Under the pieces are notes generated by a model, which had not been told where the DNA came from, ran no database searches, and worked only from the letters and a program-made list of their open reading frames with translations. This document shows positions 1-5,522 of a DNA stretch of 6,737 bases, one piece after another. This DNA comes from Candidatus Zixiibacteriota bacterium (GTDB lineage: Bacteria > Zixibacteria > MSB-5A5 > GN15 > PGXB01), in the NCBI GenBank assembly GCA_030642025.1, contig DAOWOO010000075.1, positions 1-6,737 on the forward strand, given 5' to 3'. The translations under genes were made by a program, and so were the position numbers. Each line of letters opens with the position of its first letter. The stretch's first letter is position 1.

Positions 1-525
1 AATATTGCCACTGCAGGGTGCATCGTTGCCACCTACGTCAATTCCATCGCTAACTACATTGTGGATATAGCAATTAATTATTGTATTTGAATCACCTGTT
101 ACCCAGACGCCATCCCAGGGTGAATCGTCGATCTCCAGACCATCGATAATGAGGTGATCTCCCTCGACGAATAGTATCGCGAATGCACTAAGGGATTCTC
201 CATTTACTATGGTGGTTCCATTCCCTGACTTCCGATAAATAATCGGTTCCGCCTGAGTTCCAGACATCGAGAGATAAATGGGATTAGAGATGTTATAGAT
301 GCCAGGCGAAATATTAACCGTATCACCCGGTAAAAGCAGACCCTCCTGGTCGCCATTATGGATCGTTAGCCAGGCGGTGGTTGAATCCAAGCCATCATTG
401 CCGTCGTCGCCTGACGGCGAAACATAATAATTAACTGCCCCTGCTTGCAGAGCCAGGAACAATACCAGGATTATGCCGATCGCTGCTTTGCGTATTGCTA
501 AGCCATGAAGGAGGAATCTCTCCAT
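1..525 (-). CDS. Secreted right-handed beta-helix (DUF1565-like) protein, N-terminal part
   Basis: The reading frame is open from an ATG at 525 to the left edge (175 codons), so the C-terminus lies outside the window. Residues 1-30 form a signal peptide: a basic start, a hydrophobic core (about 15-28) and an AGA cleavage motif at 28-30. The mature protein begins with YYVSPSGDDGNDG (33-45), the typical opening of DUF1565/pectate-lyase-like parallel beta-helix proteins. Rungs rich in isoleucine, valine, asparagine and glycine follow, for example HLIIDGLEI (124-132) and NTIINCYIHN (147-156). Such proteins are exported and are usually surface, adhesin or polysaccharide-binding proteins; no catalytic residue can be assigned from this part. 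There is no clear Shine-Dalgarno sequence, and the only nearby upstream ATG is in another frame and hits a stop quickly. The family call is solid, the substrate unknown. Confidence 0.85.
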   Translation of the reverse strand, partial: MERFLLHGLAIRKAAIGIILVLFLALQAGAVNYYVSPSGDDGNDGLDSTTAWLTIHNGDQEGLLLPGDTVNISPGIYNISNPIYLSMSGTQAEPIIYRKSGNGTTIVNGESLSAFAILFVEGDHLIIDGLEIDDSPWDGVWVTGDSNTIINCYIHNVVSDGIDVGGNDAPCSGNI

Positions 526-530
526 AGTAG

Positions 531-560
531 TATATATCGACTCATTCTACAGATTTTCAA
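531..560 (-). promoter_or_regulatory. Putative sigma70-type promoter, possibly giving a leaderless mRNA
   Basis: Read on the minus strand there is a TTGAAA (555-560) and, 18 bases later, TATATA (531-536). The last base of the -10 box is only five bases from the ATG at 525, so initiation would fall at or next to the start codon. This agrees with the lack of a Shine-Dalgarno sequence for the beta-helix gene. AT-rich DNA gives such matches by chance, so this is tentative. Confidence 0.35.
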
Positions 561-657
561 GCGATTGGGGCAGTCTTTCGGCGAACGAATTTGCTATTAA
601 TCCCTGTGTTTCCAACAAGATAGACCTTACCCACCAGGCTGTCCTGCGCCGATCTTC

Positions 658-795
658 CTAATGATCCCGCCGAGCGGCAGCTTGGATGAAGGAATGGCCC
701 ACCAGCCTCATAACTATCGGCAGGCCAACGCCTTGCATGACCAGATGACTGGCGAAGGCTAAAGCACACCGGGTATGCCGGTCACGTGGGGAAAT
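658..795 (-). pseudogene. Decayed tyrosine recombinase (phage-type integrase), C-terminal fragment
   Basis: The frame ending at the TAG at 658-660 encodes ISPRD-RHT, then RCALA, then FASHLVMQGV, then LVGHSFIQAAARRDH. This follows the C-terminal catalytic block of tyrosine recombinases: (S/T)PHDLRHT, FASHLxxxGV, LLGHxxI, then ARYxH. The H-x-x-R-like RHT box and the GH box are recognisable. The leucine before RHT is missing, five residues are inserted after it, and the catalytic tyrosine position (ARYxH) reads ARRDH. A stop follows at once, although the same frame then stays open to about 552 (ending FAERLPQSLENL), which may be the old C-terminal tail. Upstream of 795 the frame enters 89-bp repeats and no longer looks like an integrase. 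The gene is therefore a non-functional relic, lying about 250 bp beyond the 3' end of tRNA-Ser, where integrases of tRNA-targeting elements usually sit. Confidence 0.7.
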
Positions 796-830
796 CAAAA
801 CCCTGAAAACTCTGCGATGATACAGATTAT

Positions 831-1047
831 GGCAGACCGAAAGCCAAAAACATACTTTTGCATGGGGGGTACCAGGGACACATATCGAACTTTGATTACT
901 CTGATATAATTTATGATATGGCAGACCGAAGGCCAAGAACATACTTTTGTATGCGGAGGACCCGGGACACATATCGAACTTTGATTACTCTGATATAATT
1001 TATGATATGGCAGACCGAAGGCCAAGAACATACTTTTGTATGCGGAG
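831..1047 (-). repeat. Tandem 89-bp direct repeats abutting the tRNA-Ser 3' end
   Basis: On the plus strand GGCAGACCGA recurs at 831, 920 and 1009, an exact period of 89. Units 831-919 and 920-1008 differ at 7 of 89 positions. The third unit (1009-1047) matches the second for 39 bases and stops inside the tRNA acceptor stem. In the direction of tRNA transcription each unit starts with a small hairpin (CATAC-AAAA-GTATG in the two tRNA-proximal units, CATGC in the third), then CTTGGCCTTCGGTC or a close variant, an AT-rich imperfect palindrome, and a terminal segment with GTTCGA...CCC...TCC that echoes the tRNA T-arm and acceptor end. Similarity continues weakly leftward: a hairpin-like GCATAC...GTGTGC lies 87 bp beyond (773-778), where it overlaps the integrase relic. 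The units are directly adjacent and, since 89 is not a multiple of three, cannot encode a repeated peptide. Confidence 0.9.
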
Positions 1048-1129
1048 AGGCAGGGATTCGAACCCTGGGAACGCTTGCACGTTCAACTGCTTAGCAGGCA
1101 GCTGCCTTCAGCCACTCGGCCACCTCTCC
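1043..1129 (-). tRNA. tRNA-Ser(GCT)
   Basis: The minus strand folds as an 87-nt class II tRNA. The acceptor stem pairs GGAGAGG with CCTCTCC and is followed by discriminator G (1043). The D-arm is GCC-GAGTGGCTGAA-GGC. The anticodon arm is GCTGC-CTGCTAA-GCAGT, with anticodon GCT at 1093-1095, which reads AGC/AGU serine codons. A long variable arm pairs GAACG with CGTTC, and the T-arm is CAGGG-TTCGAAT-CCCTG. The long variable arm and G discriminator are serine identity features. CCA is not encoded (the next bases are CAT), so the tail must be added by the CCA-adding enzyme. The acceptor end continues directly into the 89-bp repeats. Confidence 0.97.
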
Positions 1130-1157
1130 GACCGTAAAATCTGCTTTTAGAAACAGC

Positions 1158-1185
1158 AATATAGCCTATGCAGTTCGAATATCAA
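1158..1185 (-). promoter_or_regulatory. Promoter of tRNA-Ser
   Basis: TTGATA (1180-1185) and TATATT (1158-1163) are separated by 16 bases on the minus strand, each matching the sigma70 consensus at five of six positions. The predicted start near 1151 gives a 5' leader of about 22 nt before the tRNA at 1129, a normal arrangement for RNase P processing. It lies between the end of the signalling operon and the tRNA, so the tRNA is probably transcribed independently. Confidence 0.65.
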
Positions 1186-1220
1186 GTCTATTTTATGATT
1201 GATTGTAAAGGGAGAATCGG

Positions 1221-1236
1221 CCGCCATAAATGGCGG
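1221..1236 (-). terminator. Hairpin after the signalling operon, possible weak terminator
   Basis: A perfect 6-bp GC-rich stem (CCGCCA/TGGCGG) closes a four-base loop 14 bases after the stop codon of the last receiver gene. No uninterrupted U-run follows on the minus strand (CCGATTCTCCCTTT), so it is either a weak intrinsic terminator or a 3'-end-stabilising hairpin. Confidence 0.4.
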
Positions 1237-1249
1237 GTCGCCGGGTCGA

Positions 1250-1648
1250 TTACGTTGCCGTCAGTTTCAGGTTGGTAAAAAATCTCCAGTATATCCGCTC
1301 AATTATTAATGATATCTCAGTTCCCCGAAAAGGCTTGGTGATATATTCGTCGGCTCCCAGCGCCAGGGCTTGCTTGACCGAGTAGGCATCGCCATAGCCG
1401 GTCATAATAACCACGCCAATATCCGGGTATCGATCTTTGATCACCTGTAAAAGCTCAAAGCCGCCCATCTGCGGCATCACCACATCGGAAATGACCAGAT
1501 TAATTTTATTGTTTTGCAGATAAGCCAAGGCTTCCATACCGTTGGCGACACTCTGAGTCTTGTACCCTTTGCGCTGGAGAAGTTTTTCCAGAATAACACG
1601 CACTTGGGCCTCATCATCCACAATTAGAATATAAGGATCTTTGCTCAT
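1250..1648 (-). CDS. Stand-alone receiver (REC) protein, third in the operon
   Basis: A 132-residue CheY-like receiver with no output domain. The acidic pocket is D11-D12 in ILIVDDE, the phospho-acceptor is D55 in LVISDVVMP, the switch threonine is T83 in IMTGYGD, and K105-P106 lies in YITKPF. All catalytic positions are present, so it should accept phosphate from a histidine protein and signal by protein contact. A 20-odd-residue tail rich in aromatic residues (IYWRFFTNLKL) follows the last helix. The ATG lies 8 bases after the stop of the preceding receiver gene with no strong Shine-Dalgarno, suggesting translational coupling. It closes the operon. Its partner cannot be inferred from sequence alone; single-domain receivers act as chemotaxis-type effectors or phosphate shuttles and sinks. 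Confidence 0.92.
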   Translation of the reverse strand: MSKDPYILIVDDEAQVRVILEKLLQRKGYKTQSVANGMEALAYLQNNKINLVISDVVMPQMGGFELLQVIKDRYPDIGVVIMTGYGDAYSVKQALALGADEYITKPFRGTEISLIIERIYWRFFTNLKLTAT

Positions 1649-1656
1649 ACCGGGGC

Positions 1657-2088
1657 TTATCGCGTATTCACAATCTTTTCAAGGACGGAAGACAGCTCTT
1701 CCATGAAATTGTCAAGCATCACCGGTTTGTACATTAAAGATGAGGCCCCCTCAACACCCACCTGGTTCACCAAGCGATCGGTAGCGTTACCGGTTATGAC
1801 AATTACCGGCAAATACGGTTTGGCTTTCCGTATTCTGGCCACCGCCTCAATGCCCGCCATTTCCGGCATAATCAGGTCCATTGTTACCAGATCATAGTCG
1901 ATCTGTTTAATTTTATCCACGGCGTCACGGCCGTTTTCGGCCAGGTCAACCTTGACCGAATCGGTCAATTCACAGAATTCTCTGAAAATATCCCTGACCC
2001 GGGGTTCATCGTCAACGATTAAAACCTTAAACGCTCTTCCCAGCCGTTGAGACATCATTTCAATTTTACTGATATTGGCAGTTGTCAT
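1657..2088 (-). CDS. Stand-alone receiver (REC) protein, second in the operon
   Basis: A 143-residue single-domain response regulator. The receiver begins at about residue 20 (FKVLIVDDEPRVR) after a short N-terminal extension containing two further methionines (11, 12). Active-site residues are D26-D27, phospho-acceptor D71 in LVTMDLIMPEMAG, T99 in VIVITGNA, and K121-P122 in MYKPV. No DNA-binding or enzymatic domain follows. The start at 2088 is supported by GGAAGAAG at 2093-2100. The 51-bp gap to the upstream gene is the largest in the operon; I see no convincing promoter there, so it is probably still co-transcribed. It is only distantly similar to the two neighbouring receivers, so the three are unlikely to be recent duplicates. 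Confidence 0.92.
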   Translation of the reverse strand: MTTANISKIEMMSQRLGRAFKVLIVDDEPRVRDIFREFCELTDSVKVDLAENGRDAVDKIKQIDYDLVTMDLIMPEMAGIEAVARIRKAKPYLPVIVITGNATDRLVNQVGVEGASSLMYKPVMLDNFMEELSSVLEKIVNTR

Positions 2089-2139
2089 ATTACTTCTTCC
2101 ATTAATTCAGATGCACTGATTATGTCCTTTACACATTAT

Positions 2140-2529
2140 CTATTTATACTTATCGACCTGGCCGGACTTTTTCTTTATTTTCGAGATGGCGCTTTGAACG
2201 TCATTACTCAGGGTAAGGATTTCGTTCAGAGTCGCATCTATTTTCAGCATTTTGTCCTTAGCCACCGGCGATTTCGCCGCTTTGTCATTCATGTTTCCCA
2301 GTGTATTCAAAAGGACGGTGATTTCTCTTATCACCTCCACCGAACCGTGGATAAGTCGGGTAAACTGCGGCTCAAGAACGATGAGTTCCCTGGCCTCGGC
2401 CTTTGCCCGGGCCAGGTTAATGGCCAGATTCAGGGCCAGTACTTTAACCTGGTCGGCCAATCCGCCGACACGGCCGATCCAGTCGTCTTCATGATTGCCG
2501 CCGGACTTATTCCGTTCTTTCTCAGGCAC
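2140..2529 (-). CDS. Small soluble protein resembling the chemoreceptor (MCP) signalling hairpin
   Basis: A 129-residue, charged, helical protein with no signal peptide or membrane segment. Residues 24-63 align without gaps to the MCP signalling tip. LADQVKVLALNLAINLARA parallels the family's IADQTNLLALNAAIEAARA, and the returning arm ends with L-x-x-x-S as MCPs do. By eye about 16 of 40 positions match the family consensus. The tip differs: the glutamate of AIEAAR is asparagine, and the glycine-rich GExGRGFAVV turn is replaced by KAEARELIVL. The helices after 63, including a lysine-rich stretch (83-122), look like coiled coil. It starts with GTG inside the last codons of the preceding receiver gene (8-nt overlap). 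It probably forms a helical hairpin that interacts with partners of the operon, but coupling to CheA/CheW is doubtful given the altered tip. No function is assigned. Confidence 0.75.
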   Translation of the reverse strand: MPEKERNKSGGNHEDDWIGRVGGLADQVKVLALNLAINLARAKAEARELIVLEPQFTRLIHGSVEVIREITVLLNTLGNMNDKAAKSPVAKDKMLKIDATLNEILTLSNDVQSAISKIKKKSGQVDKYK

Positions 2530-2875
2530 GTGACAACTCTTTTATCTTGTTCTTAAGTGGCTCCATATCCGAGGATTTGACCACGTAGGCATCAGCCACC
2601 CAGGAGTGAAAATCCGACTTATAGACGGAATACGCTGAATTCAGTATTACCGGGATTTCGGGGTAAATCCTTTTCAGTTCCTTGAGTATTTCCAGCCCGC
2701 TTGACTCTTCAAGTTCAATATCCAGCACAATCAGGCTGAAATTGTCCCGGCTGAGCATATCCATTGCTTCGCCGGCAGTTGCGACGGTTATAACTTTATA
2801 GCCGTCCCGGGACAGAATTTCCTCGTACAGTTTCCTTACATGCGTTTCGTCATCAACGACTAATATTTTATTCAT
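2522..2875 (-). CDS. Stand-alone receiver (REC) protein, first in the operon
   Basis: A 117-residue, minimal CheY-like receiver. It begins MNKILVVDDE with acidic residues D8-D9; the phospho-acceptor is D52 in LIVLDIELEE, the switch residue is S80 in VILNSAY, and the conserved lysine is K100 in AYVVKSS. The motif after D52 lacks the usual MP, and the residue after K100 is serine rather than proline; both are tolerated in the family. The ATG at 2875 overlaps the end of the sensor gene by 8 nt, and AGGGGA at 2883-2888 (7 bases upstream) supports it. Placement directly behind the PAS-GAF-HisKA gene makes that protein its most likely histidine partner. Confidence 0.93.
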   Translation of the reverse strand: MNKILVVDDETHVRKLYEEILSRDGYKVITVATAGEAMDMLSRDNFSLIVLDIELEESSGLEILKELKRIYPEIPVILNSAYSVYKSDFHSWVADAYVVKSSDMEPLKNKIKELSRA

Positions 2876-4643
2876 CGGTATGTCCCCTGTATTCAGGTAA
2901 TTCTATGTATAAACACGGCATGTTTTCCTGAGAGCCCTCCACCCCGTAATTGCCGACGTGGTATTTTAGAGTTTCGCCCGCTACCAGTATTGACAATTTC
3001 TGTGTACCCGACGGATTTCCGAAAACCTGGCGCAGGGTCTTGACAACCCTGGCGCGCGCTTTATCCTCTCCGGAAAATGCAATAACCATGCGGACATTCT
3101 TTCCATTTATGCTGGTTGAAATATCTATGGAACACTCACCGGTCAATTCCTCGACAGTCATAAGCATAAATTGAAGCAGAGCATGCCGAAGCTGATCGGG
3201 GTTTCCCCAGATAGGTAATTCACCCTCGGCCAGATGCAGAACCGGAGATTCTTGAGCCCGATTTAATTTGACCAGAAGTATTTCATGAGCGGCCTTCACC
3301 AGGGAATTGAACTCAACGCGGCGGGTTTTGGTTCGGCTGGCCCGTGAGAAATCCAGTACCTGGTGTAATACCGATTCGGCCCGCTTGACCTCCGAAAGAA
3401 TTATATTCAAATACTCGGCAGAACCTTCCAACTGTCCGGTCGAAAGTATCAAATTGCCAAATCCGCCTATAACTGTCAGGGGATTGCGAAGTTCATGGGC
3501 GATGGATGAGGTCAGTTCGCCTATAACCGACATCTTCTCCACACGGATCATCTGATCCCGTGAATCGGCCAGCTGTTGGTTTATAAGCTCCAGTTCCCGA
3601 GCCCGTTCCAATTGGGAATCATACAGCCGTGACCGTTCAATGGCCACCGCCGTCTGGTTGGCGAAGGTCTGCAGATGATCCACCATTGAAGGGGCGATTT
3701 CCTTTCCGGTTATCTGATTGTCGGCGGCAATCAAACCCAGCTTTTTCCCCTTGCTGATAATCGGTGCGAGAGCCAGGCAATCGGTGTTGAGCCGGGTCAA
3801 AACCCCGGTCGATTCGTCACCTGTTAAATCATCCCTGAAAATGAGCGTCCCCTGTCCGACCCGAATAACATCACTGAAAATATTGGAGCTATCCAGGGGT
3901 ATAGACCAATCTTCGACAAGACGAGATAATGAAAAACTGGAGTTGTCCTCACTCTCCTTGTAATCCTGGAGTATTTCTCGCAGTGTTCGATGCTGTCCCG
4001 CCAGACGAGACCAGATATGTCCCGCCTCCTCCGGCGACGATGGTCCGACTGCGATCTTGCCCTCCAGGTTCCGACCATCGACATCGACAAGAAACAGATA
4101 TGCCCGGTTAAAACCGAGTCCCTGTGATGCGGTTACGCCGGTTAGAATGATTTTTAGCACATCATCCAGATCGGCCGTCGATGACAGCGCCTCGGAGACC
4201 TGAGACATGACGGAAAGTTCAAATATGGCTTCTTCCAGCTCACTTTTCTTTTTCCAGGAATCCGTGACATCCTGCAGAAGGCCGAAAATACCGGCAACCG
4301 CCCCGTCATTCTGACGAAATGGTCCACACTGAACATTAATAACGGCAAAATGCCCGCGCCGATTAGTACAGCGATGCTCATCCAGGCGGAATACCCGGCC
4401 GGAAAGAATGGTGGCGAGTTCATCGGACAGACCGCATCCGAGATTTATATCAATATCAAACAAGGTATTACCGACAGCGTCGTCAATGCCGTCATACCCG
4501 ATCAGCCGGGCGGCTTCGGAATCCAGATATCGTATGATACCTTTCTCGTCGGCAATAAAAAAGCCGACCGGCAGAATATCGAAATTACTCTGAATCAGCG
4601 CTATCATACTGTTTTCCGGCGCGGATATGAGCTGAGCTTCCAT
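2868..4643 (-). CDS. PAS-GAF-HisKA sensor protein with degenerate ATPase domain
   Basis: A 591-residue cytoplasmic sensor without membrane segments. A PAS domain covers about 15-130 (ILPVGFFIADEKGIIRYL near its start), a GAF domain about 150-340, a coiled coil 342-372, and HisKA about 370-437. The phospho-acceptor is H383 in IAHELRNPL, so the protein can in principle carry phosphate. The C-terminal 478-585 still follows the HATPase_c layout (GNPDQLRHALLQF ... ELPEY), but the motifs are lost: LLQFMLMT stands where LLNLLLNA (N-box) is expected, FSGED replaces D-x-G-x-G, the F-box is missing, and GTQKLS replaces GTGLGL. ATP binding therefore seems unlikely. The frame is intact and good-looking to its stop, so this is divergence and not a broken gene. 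The ATG at 4643 has AGAGGA at 4650-4655 and lies 3 bases after the stop of the preceding HisKA gene. Confidence 0.9.
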   Translation of the reverse strand: MEAQLISAPENSMIALIQSNFDILPVGFFIADEKGIIRYLDSEAARLIGYDGIDDAVGNTLFDIDINLGCGLSDELATILSGRVFRLDEHRCTNRRGHFAVINVQCGPFRQNDGAVAGIFGLLQDVTDSWKKKSELEEAIFELSVMSQVSEALSSTADLDDVLKIILTGVTASQGLGFNRAYLFLVDVDGRNLEGKIAVGPSSPEEAGHIWSRLAGQHRTLREILQDYKESEDNSSFSLSRLVEDWSIPLDSSNIFSDVIRVGQGTLIFRDDLTGDESTGVLTRLNTDCLALAPIISKGKKLGLIAADNQITGKEIAPSMVDHLQTFANQTAVAIERSRLYDSQLERARELELINQQLADSRDQMIRVEKMSVIGELTSSIAHELRNPLTVIGGFGNLILSTGQLEGSAEYLNIILSEVKRAESVLHQVLDFSRASRTKTRRVEFNSLVKAAHEILLVKLNRAQESPVLHLAEGELPIWGNPDQLRHALLQFMLMTVEELTGECSIDISTSINGKNVRMVIAFSGEDKARARVVKTLRQVFGNPSGTQKLSILVAGETLKYHVGNYGVEGSQENMPCLYIELPEYRGHTDE

Positions 4644-4646
4644 GAT

Positions 4647-5522
4647 CTATCCTCTGGCCGATGATTTCTCAATATTTATCATTTTGATATTGTCTGCGCC
4701 TTCAATATAAGTCTCGGATACCAAATCATCGATTTCCAGCAGACGGTGATTTAAATCGGCAATTCGCAGCGCTTCGGCCTCAATCTTTTTAAGCCGTTGA
4801 GCGGTCATTTTACTAATGTCTTTTTCAATTACCAACAGGTACTGAATATTTCCGATAATAACCGAAAGTGGATTGTTGATTTCGTGGTTCATTGAAATCG
4901 CCAGTTCGCGGACCGCAGCCAGACGTTCATTATTGATGATATTTTCCTGAGCCCTTTTCAGGTCTTTCCTGGCCTTTTTCAGGGCGGCATTCTTAATTTC
5001 GAGCTTGTTCTGATAAATCAGACGGTCAATTGATACCGCCATATGATCGCCTACCACACTCAACAAGCGAATATCCTTTTCCCGGAAAAATCCGCAACAG
5101 TCGCCGGCAAAGGTGACTATTCCGATAAGACGGTTATCGACCGCCAGGGGCACAATCAGGCATGAACCTTTTTTATCCCGGCGAGTATCCGAAGGAATTT
5201 TAACATCCGACAAAAGAATCGGCTTTTTATGGCTGGCCACCCAGGCCGGGAATTCCTCGGCCAGTTCACTGTCCACAAAATCGGTTGGGCTGACCATCTC
5301 GCCGAGAGATATTATTTCCTCAAGCTTACCTATATTTTTATTAAACAACTGAAGAACGGCTCCCTCAAAAGGAAGGATTTCGCGAATAGCCTCAAGAACC
5401 ATAATAAATGTCTCTCTTGTTGGCGGATTGGATCGTAAAATGGATGAAATCTCGGCCAGGAGATTTAGCTTATTCCAGAACCGCGTGACCTGCCCGTCAG
5501 GATTTTTAATCTTATCCTCCAA
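4647..5522 (-). CDS. GAF-HisKA protein lacking an ATPase domain
   Basis: A 291-residue soluble protein. A GAF domain occupies about 20-168 (ISSILRSNPPTRETF at its start, CLIVPLAVDNRLIGIVTF in its core, FFREKDIRLLSVVGDHMAVSI at its end). A lysine-rich coiled coil follows (170-195), then HisKA with acceptor H213 in MNHEINNPLSVI. The protein ends 78 residues after H213, just past the second HisKA helix, so there is no room for a HATPase_c domain and no N- or G-box is visible. The next gene starts 3 bases later with its own PAS domain, so this is not a frameshifted kinase. HisKA-only proteins are known and may be phosphotransfer, dimerisation or decoy partners. The start is TTG, the only plausible initiator after the in-frame upstream stop, and it overlaps the preceding gene by 11 nt. 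Confidence 0.88.
   Translation of the reverse strand: MEDKIKNPDGQVTRFWNKLNLLAEISSILRSNPPTRETFIMVLEAIREILPFEGAVLQLFNKNIGKLEEIISLGEMVSPTDFVDSELAEEFPAWVASHKKPILLSDVKIPSDTRRDKKGSCLIVPLAVDNRLIGIVTFAGDCCGFFREKDIRLLSVVGDHMAVSIDRLIYQNKLEIKNAALKKARKDLKRAQENIINNERLAAVRELAISMNHEINNPLSVIIGNIQYLLVIEKDISKMTAQRLKKIEAEALRIADLNHRLLEIDDLVSETYIEGADNIKMINIEKSSARG

Noticed and set aside
831..1047. CRISPR array
   Set aside because: The repeats are 89 bp, directly adjacent with no unique spacers, and only two full copies plus partial ones exist; no cas gene is visible.
658..1150. Short open frames through the repeats and tRNA (minus 658-972 upstream part, minus 795-1031, plus 947-1150)
   Set aside because: The repeat period of 89 shifts frame in every unit, so the same DNA is read in different frames; one frame also runs through the tRNA. 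Only the integrase-like end at 658-795 has meaning.
2047..2556. Plus-strand 169-codon open frame
   Set aside because: It lies antisense to the MCP-tip-like gene and parts of two receiver genes, which have clear family motifs and junction signals. Its translation shows no recognisable domain, so it is a shadow of codon bias.
4641..4655. Frameshift joining GAF-HisKA to a lost ATPase domain
   Set aside because: The sequence after the TAG opens directly into a PAS domain with its own ATG and Shine-Dalgarno, not into N- or G-box sequence. The short protein is therefore complete.
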